From: Massilia solisilvae
GTDB lineage: Bacteria; Pseudomonadota; Gammaproteobacteria; Burkholderiales; Burkholderiaceae_D
NCBI RefSeq assembly: GCF_024753215.1
Contig: NZ_JANUGV010000004.1
Location: 124,001 to 188,000 of the forward strand
Direction: 5' to 3'
Length of the DNA stretch: 64,000 nucleotides
Shown: positions 42,865-50,230 of the stretch, one piece after another
Layout: each line of letters opens with the position of its first letter
How positions within the stretch are numbered: position 1 is the first letter of the stretch
Position numbers and translations under genes: made by a program
The notes under the pieces: model-generated
Databases searched by the model: none
What the model saw: the letters and a program-made list of their open reading frames with translations, nothing else
What the model was told of the DNA's origin: nothing

Positions 42865-43785
42865 ATGAGCAAAAGTATCGCCTTCTTGAAGTTCAAGGTC
42901 CTGCTGGAACGCGAGATTCGCTCGTTTTGGCATATCTTGGCGTCACTGGAATATGCCGAGCGCTGGCTGCAATCGCATGGCGCGCTGCGGCTTGCCTCAT
43001 CGCCTGGCGATAATCGCTATCCGTTTCGAGCAATTAATATCACTCCCGACGAGTTCGTCTCGGAGCAGAATGCGGTTCGGTCGCACTTGCTCGAAAATAC
43101 CTTGGTGAGCTTCGTCACCACTTTCGAATGCTTTCTTGCTGAGTTGCTGGAAAGGGTGCTGTACCTGAACCCTTCGCTCCTTGCAGACTCCGACGTCCCA
43201 TTCCAGGCCCGGCAGCTTTGCCTCGTGGTTGGCACTACCGACATGCGTCGTTGGCTTGCCGCCCAAATGACGGACAAATATCTGCGTAACAAAACGCACA
43301 AAGAAATGATCTCCAGGCTCGACACCCTTTGCAAAGCGGGTGTGTCCGGCGCCTTATCGAGCGAGATCGACGAGTGGACCAAGTGGTCGCTCGTACGAAA
43401 CAGCATCGTTCACACGTCGCGCCAGGTGACGGAGGAACTGTCAAAAGCGTGGCCCCAGCGGTTTCCGACTGCGCGCGGTGGGCTTGACTTGACGAACGAA
43501 GAACTCGCCAGGGTGCACCACCTCGCCATCAAAATTGCCCAGGCGATCGATGTCCGAGCCGTTCAGACGCGCATCGGAAAACATGATGAACTGTTGCTGG
43601 CGAGGGAGTTGTTCGTCCAAAACGGCATGGCAGAACCGAGTGCGCTCGTCGCGGCGCTGAGCCACGTCGGTCGAGTACAGGTATCAAAGAAGGACGTGGA
43701 AAGAATGCTGGCGGCCCATAAGAAAGGTAACTTGTCGGATTCCTGGCAATTGTCAGTCCGTGACCTCAAGGATTTGGTCGGTTGA
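42865..43785 (+). CDS. Probable HEPN-domain protein beside tRNA-Leu
   Basis: A 306-residue, mostly helical soluble protein with no clear close relative known to me. At residue 178 it has RNSIVH, the R-x4-H motif of HEPN domains, placed in a helix (KWSLVRNSIVHTSRQV) as in the RiboL-PSP/MAE-type HEPN families, which are often ribonucleases in toxin or defence systems. The helical segment YLRNKTHKEMISRLDTL and the upstream FECFLAELLERV fit such domains. Base composition is visibly lower in GC than the neighbours, and it lies directly 3' of a tRNA, both signs of horizontal arrival. No antitoxin partner or integrase is visible in the window. Confidence 0.6.
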   Translation: MSKSIAFLKFKVLLEREIRSFWHILASLEYAERWLQSHGALRLASSPGDNRYPFRAINITPDEFVSEQNAVRSHLLENTLVSFVTTFECFLAELLERVLYLNPSLLADSDVPFQARQLCLVVGTTDMRRWLAAQMTDKYLRNKTHKEMISRLDTLCKAGVSGALSSEIDEWTKWSLVRNSIVHTSRQVTEELSKAWPQRFPTARGGLDLTNEELARVHHLAIKIAQAIDVRAVQTRIGKHDELLLARELFVQNGMAEPSALVAALSHVGRVQVSKKDVERMLAAHKKGNLSDSWQLSVRDLKDLVG

Positions 43786-43808
43786 CCGAGGTCGTGCGAC
43801 GTCCTGCA

Positions 43809-44096
43809 CTAGTGGCTGCCGTCGTTGCCGTCGCCCGGCGTCTTGAAAAGATCGTTGAGCGCGTCCAGGTTGCCCTTCGGCCGCACGTTGCTGCGCCGCC
43901 CAGCGTACTCTTCCTCGATATTGTCCCGGTAGTAGCTCCACGCCGCGCCCGAAGTGGACAGCTTGCGCCACACCTCTTCCCCGACGCCGGAATAGTCGAT
44001 CGCGGTCCCGTCGTCGAGCTCCACGCGCAGGACGCGCTCGCGCCTGTCGTAGCCGATGGCCCGCAGCTTGCCTGCATTGATCCGCTTCATTTCCAT
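43809..44096 (-). CDS. KTSC-domain protein
   Basis: A 95-residue protein whose first ~65 residues match the KTSC domain (AIGYDRRERVLRVELDDGT, YSGVGEEVWRKL, YYRDNI), named after lysyl-tRNA synthetase C-terminal-like sequences. It is a small domain of unknown but possibly RNA-associated function. The tail is disordered. It is separated by two bases from the CPBP gene upstream on the same strand, so they are probably co-transcribed. Confidence 0.8.
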   Translation of the reverse strand: MEMKRINAGKLRAIGYDRRERVLRVELDDGTAIDYSGVGEEVWRKLSTSGAAWSYYRDNIEEEYAGRRSNVRPKGNLDALNDLFKTPGDGNDGSH

Positions 44097-44098
44097 CG

Positions 44099-44893
44099 TT
44101 AGCTCCCCAATGCTTGCCGGCGCACCGCCGGCTGCCCAACCATGCGCGCCACCAGCACCACAGCGGCCAGCATCATCAGGTGCGCCGCCATGGAGACGAA
44201 CGGACCGTTGCCGTTACCGTCGACTGAGCCCACCTGGTCCATGAACTGTCCGGCAAAGTTCCAGCCCCAGTGCAGCCCGATCGCGGGCCACAGGCTCCTG
44301 CTGTAGTAGAGCGCCGCCGCATACGCCAGCCCAAAGCAGAATAGCATCAGCCATTCGACCGGCCCGTTCGACAGCCGGTAAATATGATTCAGCACGTACA
44401 CCAGCGCCGAGGCAGCGATGAACTCGGGGCGCTGTCCAAGCGAGGGCAGCGCGCGCATGAGGAAGCCGCGGGTGACGATATCCTCCGCAACCGAAGGAAC
44501 GAAGGTGAACGGCAGCATGCCGAGCGCAGCCAGCAGCCACGCCTGCCCATCCTTGTCTGTGGCGAACCGCACCTCGTACACCCCCAGCGCGCTGCCCGCC
44601 GCGAGTGCACCCAACTTGGCCAGCACCGCCAGCGCAAAGCACGCCGCCAGCAGCATCGCCCAGCCGGTCGAGCGCTGCATGTACCACGCATCCAGCCCGC
44701 GCCACCCCAGCGCCCGCCCGCACAGCCATGCGACGGGCAGGAACAGCAGCATCAGCGTGGCCGCGACCGGCATGCTGTGCAGGATGCGCGCGCCCAGCCC
44801 CTCGGGCAACTGGTAGGCGATGAACAGGACAGCGAAGACGGCGAGCAGCCGTATTGACGACGGTGCGCTCGTGGGGTGGGATATCGATGGCAT
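44099..44893 (-). CDS. CPBP-family intramembrane metalloprotease
   Basis: A 264-residue membrane protein with about eight helices. The CPBP/Abi active-site motifs are kept: VAEDIVTRGFL (the E(E/D)xxxR element), VLNHIYRL (FxxxH-like) and GLHWGWNF (HxxxN). CPBP proteins are zinc-like intramembrane proteases of the CaaX-processing group, used in bacteria for bacteriocin immunity or peptide processing. I prefer ATG 44893 (MPSIS); the in-frame ATG at 44938 would add 15 residues. Confidence 0.85.
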   Translation of the reverse strand: MPSISHPTSAPSSIRLLAVFAVLFIAYQLPEGLGARILHSMPVAATLMLLFLPVAWLCGRALGWRGLDAWYMQRSTGWAMLLAACFALAVLAKLGALAAGSALGVYEVRFATDKDGQAWLLAALGMLPFTFVPSVAEDIVTRGFLMRALPSLGQRPEFIAASALVYVLNHIYRLSNGPVEWLMLFCFGLAYAAALYYSRSLWPAIGLHWGWNFAGQFMDQVGSVDGNGNGPFVSMAAHLMMLAAVVLVARMVGQPAVRRQALGS

Positions 44894-45030
44894 GGTGGCG
44901 TCATTACAAAAAAGCGCAGCGTAGGCGAAGATGGTCAAGCAGTCAACACGGCCTTTGGCTCGGCCGTCGATTGGTGTAGCATGCTGAGCGGCGCCCGAGC
45001 GTGGGCGCGACGCTCTGCCCAGGACAAGAA

Positions 45031-45825
45031 TTGAACATCGCCATACATAACGAACTGCGTTCCTTCGTCGACCCGCTGACCGAAATCGAATACGCCGCGT
45101 TGGAAAAGAGCCTGCTGGCCGAGGGCTGTCGCGACGCGCTCGTGCTGTGGAACGATGTGCTCATCGATGGCCACAATCGCTACGCCATCTGCCAGAAGCA
45201 CGGCATCCCCTTCAGGACCGTCCAGAACGACAGCTTCGGCTCCATCGACGACGTGAAGCTGTGGATGATCGATAACCACCTCGCGCGGCGCAGCGTGTCC
45301 GACTTCCAGCGCGGCCTGCTGGCGATCCGCAAGAAGCAGATCGTCGCTGCCCGCAAAGCCCAGCGCGCGTCCGAGTCGCCGCCGGAAAGCGAGGGCGCCG
45401 AACAGGAAGACACCTCGCCGCCATGGAACACGCGCGAGGACATCGCGCGCGCCGCACGGGTCTCGCCCAACACCATCAGCCAGATTGAACGCATCGAGAA
45501 AATGGCCGCGCCGCAGCTGGTCGAGGCGATCCGCAGGGGCGACATCTCGATCAACGCGGCGGCTACCGTCGCTCAGCTGCCGGAACCGGCACAGGTGGCA
45601 GCTGCTGCCGGCGGTCGCAAGCAATTGCAGGAAGCGGCGCGCCAGGTGCGCGAGCAGCGTGCCGCCAGCCGGCCGCGCAAGGAAGGCGACGACGGCGAGC
45701 CGGTCGATACGGCCGCGCGCATGCGCGCCGAGATCGCCGCGCTCAAGGACCGCGTGGCGACCCTGCTGACCGAGAACGAAGTACTCAAGCAGCGACTGGC
45801 CGCACTGGGCGGCGAGAGCGCATAA
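45031..45825 (+). CDS. ParB/RepB-like N-terminal domain protein (orphan)
   Basis: A protein of about 264 residues (start uncertain). Residues about 1-75 (SFVDPLTEIEYAALEKSLLA, then VLWNDVLIDGHNRYAICQKHGIP) look like a ParB/Srx-type nuclease or CTPase domain. A helix-turn-helix segment follows (TREDIARAARVSPNTISQIERI), then a C-terminal coiled coil with a leucine-rich end (LLTENEVLKQRLAAL). It lacks a ParA neighbour, so it is more like the orphan ParB-related regulators than a partition protein. I suggest the TTG at 45031, preceded by AGGACAAG; GTG 45001 is an alternative. The acylase gene follows 24 bases later. Confidence 0.7.
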   Translation: MNIAIHNELRSFVDPLTEIEYAALEKSLLAEGCRDALVLWNDVLIDGHNRYAICQKHGIPFRTVQNDSFGSIDDVKLWMIDNHLARRSVSDFQRGLLAIRKKQIVAARKAQRASESPPESEGAEQEDTSPPWNTREDIARAARVSPNTISQIERIEKMAAPQLVEAIRRGDISINAAATVAQLPEPAQVAAAAGGRKQLQEAARQVREQRAASRPRKEGDDGEPVDTAARMRAEIAALKDRVATLLTENEVLKQRLAALGGESA

Positions 45826-45849
45826 CAACACCAACGAAAGGGACACTCC

Positions 45850-48081
45850 ATGCTCACCTCCCGCCTCATCGCTACCGCCATCGCCGGTTGCGCCGCGCTC
45901 GGCGCGGCGCCGCTGTCCTTCGCTGCCGACACCGCGCCTGCCGTCGTCGCCAGCAAGTCGCCGTACAGCGCCGCCGAGATCGCGCGCTGGAAGAAGACTG
46001 CGGGCCGCGTGACGATCATGCGCGACAAGTGGGGTATCCCGCACATCTTCGGCAAGACCGATGCGGACGCCGTGTTCGGCATGCTGTACGCGCAGGCGGA
46101 GGACGACTTCAACCGGGTCGAGCTCAATTACGTCAACGCACTCGGGCGCATGGCGGAGGTGGAAGGCGAAAAGGCGATCTGGAGCGACCTGCGCATGAAG
46201 ATGTACATCTCGCCCGCCGACCTGAAGGCGCGCTATGCGCAAAGCCCCGAATGGCTGAAGAAGCTGATGAACGGCTTTGCGGACGGCCTGAACTTCTACC
46301 TGTACTCGCACCCGGACGTGAAGCCCAAGCTGCTGACCCGCTTTGAGCCGTGGATGGCGCTGGCTTTCAGCGAAGGCAGCATCGGTGGCGACGTCGAATC
46401 GATCGACCTCAAGCAGCTCGAAAGCCTGTACGGCAAGCGCAAGGACGTGACGCTGGCCAGCCTGGACAAGGGCTTCGACGAGGAGCCGAAGGGCTCCAAC
46501 GGGTTTGCCATTGCGCCAAAGCTGTCGGCGAGCGGCCACGCGCTCCTGCTGATCAACCCGCACACCTCGTTCTACTTCCGGCCCGAGATTCACGTGGTGA
46601 GCGAAGATGGCCTGAACGCATACGGCGCGGTCACCTGGGGCCAGTTCTTCGTCTACCAGGGCTTCAACGACAAGGCCGGCTGGATGCACACCTCTGGCGG
46701 CGGCGACGTGATCGACGAATACCTTGAAACGATCGTCGAAAAAGACGGCAAGATGTTCTATCAATACGACGGCAAGCTGCGCCCGATGAAGGCGGTGCCG
46801 GTCACGCTGCCGTACAAGACCGCCAGCGGCGGCACGGCCAGCAAAACCGTCACGGCCTACTTCACGCACCACGGCCCGGTGGTGCGCGCGCAGGACGGCA
46901 AGTGGGTCGCGGTGCGCATGATGTTCGAGCCGATGAAGGCGCTCGAGCAGTCCTACCTGCGCACCAAGGCCAAGGACTACAACGCGTTCTACAAGGTCAT
47001 GCAGCTGCGGACCAACTCGTCGAACAATACTGTTTACGCGGACGGGGACGGCAACATCGCCTACTTCCACGGTAACTTCGTGCCCCGGCGCGATCCGAAG
47101 TTCGACTGGACCAAGCCTGTCGACGGCAGCACCGCCGCCACCGAATGGCATGGCCTGCACGAGGTGAAGGAGACCATCAACCTGTTCAATCCGCAGAGCG
47201 GATACGTCATGAACACCAATAACTGGCCGTTCACCGCTGCCGGCGCCAACAGCCCGCGCGAGAAGGACTACCCGGCCTACATGTGGTCGCTGCCGGAAAA
47301 CGCACGAGGCATCCACGCGGTGCGCGTGCTGCGGGATGCGAAGGACCTGACCCTCGACGGCCTGATCGCCAAAGCCTACGACAGCTACCTGCCGGCGTTC
47401 GAGCCGCTGGTGCCAGCCGTGCTGAAGGACTACGAGGCGCTGCCCGCGAGCGACGCGCGCAAGGCGAAGCTGGCAGCGCAAATCGATGCGCTGCGCGGCT
47501 GGGACCTGCGCTGGTCGGCGCAATCGGTGCCGACCGCGCTGGCCGTGTACTGGGGCCAGGACATGGTGAAGCACGCGGCGCCCCGTTCGCGCGCGCAGAA
47601 CGTGCCGGTGGTGGACTTCATCCAGACCAGCTTGAACGCCGACGAGCGCCTGGACGCGCTGGTGCGCGCCTCCGACAAGCTGGCCGCGGACTTCGGCAGC
47701 TGGCAGACCCCGTGGGGCGAGATCAACCGCTTCCAGCGCCTGTCGGGCGACGTGGACCAGCGCTACGACGACAGCAAGCCGAGCATCCCGGTGCCGTTCA
47801 CGTCGGCCACCTGGGGTTCGCTGGCCTCGTTCGGCATGACCGCCAAGCAGGACACCAGGCGCATCTACGGCGACCGTGGCAACAGCTTCGTCGCGGTGGT
47901 GGAATTCGGCCCGCGCGTGCATGCCAAGAGCGTGCTGGCGGGCGGCGAGAGCGGCGATCCCAAGTCGCCGCACTTCAATGACCAGGGCGAGATGTACAGC
48001 CGCGGCCAGTTCAAGGACGTGCTGTTCTACAAGGAAGACATCGAGAAAAATCTCGAACGCAAGTACCACCCGGGCGCCTGA
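45850..48081 (+). CDS. Penicillin acylase-family N-terminal-nucleophile hydrolase (AHL-acylase-like)
   Basis: A 743-residue periplasmic amidase. The signal peptide ends PLSFAA (about residue 26). A self-processing precursor is expected: alpha chain, spacer, then the beta chain beginning at the nucleophilic Ser in EPKGSNGFAIAP. Later elements fit the superfamily (LLINPHTSFYF, WGQFFVYQGFNDKAGWMHTS, TNSSNNTVYADGDGNIAYF, FTHHGPVV). Relatives include penicillin G acylase and PvdQ/QuiP acyl-homoserine-lactone acylases; which substrate applies cannot be decided by reading. Purine-rich GAAAGGGA precedes the ATG. Confidence 0.88.
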   Translation: MLTSRLIATAIAGCAALGAAPLSFAADTAPAVVASKSPYSAAEIARWKKTAGRVTIMRDKWGIPHIFGKTDADAVFGMLYAQAEDDFNRVELNYVNALGRMAEVEGEKAIWSDLRMKMYISPADLKARYAQSPEWLKKLMNGFADGLNFYLYSHPDVKPKLLTRFEPWMALAFSEGSIGGDVESIDLKQLESLYGKRKDVTLASLDKGFDEEPKGSNGFAIAPKLSASGHALLLINPHTSFYFRPEIHVVSEDGLNAYGAVTWGQFFVYQGFNDKAGWMHTSGGGDVIDEYLETIVEKDGKMFYQYDGKLRPMKAVPVTLPYKTASGGTASKTVTAYFTHHGPVVRAQDGKWVAVRMMFEPMKALEQSYLRTKAKDYNAFYKVMQLRTNSSNNTVYADGDGNIAYFHGNFVPRRDPKFDWTKPVDGSTAATEWHGLHEVKETINLFNPQSGYVMNTNNWPFTAAGANSPREKDYPAYMWSLPENARGIHAVRVLRDAKDLTLDGLIAKAYDSYLPAFEPLVPAVLKDYEALPASDARKAKLAAQIDALRGWDLRWSAQSVPTALAVYWGQDMVKHAAPRSRAQNVPVVDFIQTSLNADERLDALVRASDKLAADFGSWQTPWGEINRFQRLSGDVDQRYDDSKPSIPVPFTSATWGSLASFGMTAKQDTRRIYGDRGNSFVAVVEFGPRVHAKSVLAGGESGDPKSPHFNDQGEMYSRGQFKDVLFYKEDIEKNLERKYHPGA

Positions 48082-48229
48082 CCCGCGCTGTCGCTCCGTT
48101 TTTTCTGCCGTCCGTTTTATTCAGCGCAAGGTGTCGGCAGAACCGGAGTATTCCGGTCGCACTCCTTGTTTGTTTGTTATCTACTCGACGGCAGCTGCTG
48201 TCATTTGGAACAGCAGACAAGGAGAAATC

Positions 48230-48874
48230 ATGCGTTCACGCGTCTTGTGCACCCGGCCGCTGGTCGTGGCGTTGCTGCTCGGCAGTGCCGCCATGGCCCG
48301 GGCCGACATTGTCACCTACACCGACCGCGCGGCCTTCCTGGCGGCGGTCAGCAATCCTGGCACCGACACCTTCGACGACCTGGCGCCGCTCAAGGCCTAC
48401 ACCAACCTGGACCGGCAGGCCGGGGCCTACAGCTACTCCGCGATCGGCAGCGCCGGCGTGCTCTACGGCGCGGGCACCGCGGGCGATCCGTGGCTGTCCA
48501 CCAACTGGGCCGATGCCACCATCACTTTTTCCAATTTCTCGGCCGGCGTCAACGCACTGGGTGGCCAGTTCTTCGGCACCGACCTGTGGGGCAAGTACAC
48601 GCCCAACACCACGGTCACGCTGGTGGCCAACGACGGCGCCATCGTCCAGTACACCATCGCCGACACCACCACCGACAGCTTCGTTGGCTTCGTGTCGAGC
48701 GCGCCTTTGTTGTCCGTGACGCTCAAGAACGGTTCCGGCGAGCAGTTCTGGCCCACCGCCAATAACCTGGTGCTGGCCATGGCGGCGCCCGTGCCCGAGC
48801 CGGCGCAGGCCGCGATGCTGCTGTGCGCGTTGCCGCTGTTTGGCCTCGCGGCCCGGCGACGGTTGCGCTGCTGA
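48230..48874 (+). CDS. PEP-CTERM exported protein
   Basis: A 214-residue exported protein. The signal peptide ends MARA (residue ~25). A beta-rich domain has the FDDLAPLKAY beginning, then NWADATITFSNFSAGVNALG and TTDSFVGFVSS. A PEP-CTERM sorting signal closes the chain (VPEPAQAAMLLCALPLFGLA followed by a basic tail), which is cut by an exosortase and used to anchor proteins to the outer surface. There is no exosortase gene in this window. ATG 48230 has an AAGGAGA site. A small 6-base hairpin without T-run is present upstream at 48142-48157. Confidence 0.87.
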   Translation: MRSRVLCTRPLVVALLLGSAAMARADIVTYTDRAAFLAAVSNPGTDTFDDLAPLKAYTNLDRQAGAYSYSAIGSAGVLYGAGTAGDPWLSTNWADATITFSNFSAGVNALGGQFFGTDLWGKYTPNTTVTLVANDGAIVQYTIADTTTDSFVGFVSSAPLLSVTLKNGSGEQFWPTANNLVLAMAAPVPEPAQAAMLLCALPLFGLAARRRLRC

Positions 48875-48965
48875 ACGCCTCGGCCCGGTCCTCGCCCCGT
48901 CTGGCGCGGCAATATTTCTGCTTGTTATAATCGCCCGCATTGCAATTGGGGCGTGGAGCAGGGCA

Positions 48966-49526
48966 GTGGCAAAACTCTATTTCAGGTATTCGGCAATGAA
49001 CGCGGGCAAATCCACGTCCTTGCTGCAGGTGGCGCACAACTACGAGGAGCAGGGACAGCAGGTCAAGCTCTACACCGCCGCAATCGACGACCGTTACGGC
49101 GTCGGCCTGATCACATCGCGCCTGGGGCCGCAGCGCCAGGTGGACGTGTTCGACCCGAACACCAACTTCCTGGAAGCTACCCCCAAGGTCGGCTGCGTGC
49201 TGGTGGATGAGGCCCAGTTCCTGTCCACCGTCCAGGTCCAGCAACTGCACCAGGTGGCGCAAGTGCGCGGCATCCCGGTCATCTGCTACGGGCTGCGCAG
49301 CGACTTTCGGGGTGATCCCTTCCCCGGTTCGGCCTACCTGCTCGCGCTGGCCGACGACATCGAGGAAATCAAGAACATCTGCACCTGCGGCAAGAAGGCG
49401 ACCATGAACGTGCGCGTGGACGCCGAAGGGCGCCGCATCAAGGAAGGCGAGCAGGTCAGCATCGGCGGCAACGAAAGTTACCGTCAGGCCTGCGGGCGCT
49501 GCTTCTACACGGGCCTGCACACTTGA
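48966..49526 (+). CDS. tdk: Thymidine kinase
   Basis: A 186-residue type-II thymidine kinase (salvage of thymidine to dTMP). The Walker A loop is in SAMNAGKST, the DEAQF motif contains the Walker-B/catalytic Asp-Glu, and the zinc site is formed by CTCGKKA near 140 and CGRCF near the end. Length is typical of bacterial Tdk (about 190). The start codon is GTG at 48966, with GGAGCAGGG before it. Its last four bases (TTGA) overlap the TTG start of the next gene. Confidence 0.93.
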   Translation: MAKLYFRYSAMNAGKSTSLLQVAHNYEEQGQQVKLYTAAIDDRYGVGLITSRLGPQRQVDVFDPNTNFLEATPKVGCVLVDEAQFLSTVQVQQLHQVAQVRGIPVICYGLRSDFRGDPFPGSAYLLALADDIEEIKNICTCGKKATMNVRVDAEGRRIKEGEQVSIGGNESYRQACGRCFYTGLHT

Positions 49527-50089
49527 CAGCCTGGCTCGCGCACGGCTGCGGCGCGCTTGCGCCCGCGTGGCTGTGTGCGCATGGCGACCTGCTGCTGTAC
49601 CTGCTGCCCTCGGCCGCGCTGGCCTTCCTGATCTGGATCTTCTCCAGCGCCCATCCGATTTTCTTCATCTTTACCGCCGCCGGCACCCTGTGCCACGAAC
49701 TGGCCCACTTCGGCGTGGGGCTGCTGGTGGGCGCCGAGCCGTCCAACCTGACGGTGATCCCGCGCCGCGCCGGCCGTAACTGGGAGCTGGGCTCGGTCAC
49801 CTTCCTCAACCTGCGCTGGTACAACGCCGCCCCGAGCGCGCTGGCGCCGCTCCTGGTGCTGCTGGTGCCGCTGGCGGTCGCGGCCTGGCGCACCGAGCCG
49901 GGCTGGCACTTCCAGCCGCTCGACCTGGCACTGGCCTGGCTGCTGGCGCCCCAGTTCCTGTCGTTCTGGCCATCGCCGACCGACTGGCGGCTGGCGGCGC
50001 GCTCCTGGCCCTGGCTGGTGGTGCTGCCGCTGCTCGGGCTGTTGCTCTTCTATTATCGGGCGCCGCTGTTTCAAATTGTAAAAACCTGA
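49523..50089 (+). CDS. Membrane metallopeptidase-like protein (HELAH, M50-like)
   Basis: A 188-residue membrane protein with about four helices. The second hydrophobic segment is followed by CHELAHFGVGLLVG, an HExxH zinc-binding motif of the M50 type at the membrane. Site-2-protease relatives also need a downstream NxxPxxxxD-like element, which I could not see clearly (FWPSPTDW is a weak candidate), so activity is uncertain. It starts at TTG 49523, overlapping the tdk stop, so it is translationally coupled to tdk. Confidence 0.65.
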   Translation: MTAWLAHGCGALAPAWLCAHGDLLLYLLPSAALAFLIWIFSSAHPIFFIFTAAGTLCHELAHFGVGLLVGAEPSNLTVIPRRAGRNWELGSVTFLNLRWYNAAPSALAPLLVLLVPLAVAAWRTEPGWHFQPLDLALAWLLAPQFLSFWPSPTDWRLAARSWPWLVVLPLLGLLLFYYRAPLFQIVKT

Positions 50090-50230
50090 AGCGCCGGCTT
50101 AGGCGAGCCTTAAGCTCGGGGCACGAAATCGCACAACCCGGCTCTGCGCCACGCGGCTATCCTGTAGAATTGGCCGCAAGCGCCGGTTCGGCCGGCGACT
50201 TCCACCGAATTACGCTCGGAGAGATCAAGA

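Noticed and set aside
42712..44100. Integrated genomic island with attachment-site duplication next to tRNA-Leu
   Set aside because: No integrase and no repeat of the tRNA 3' end was found in the bases that follow; only the single odd gene supports an insertion.
44935..48069. Very long minus-strand open frame (about 1,040 codons) antisense to the acylase
   Set aside because: It mirrors the plus-strand acylase gene, has Arg/His/Gln/Val-rich low-information sequence with no motif, and arises from the high GC content. Similar long antisense frames at 212-2479, 16541-20839 and 53403-56054 were rejected for the same reason.
48142..48157. Regulatory hairpin or terminator between acylase and PEP-CTERM gene
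   Set aside because: A six-base stem with a four-base loop and no T-run is within chance expectation for this GC content.
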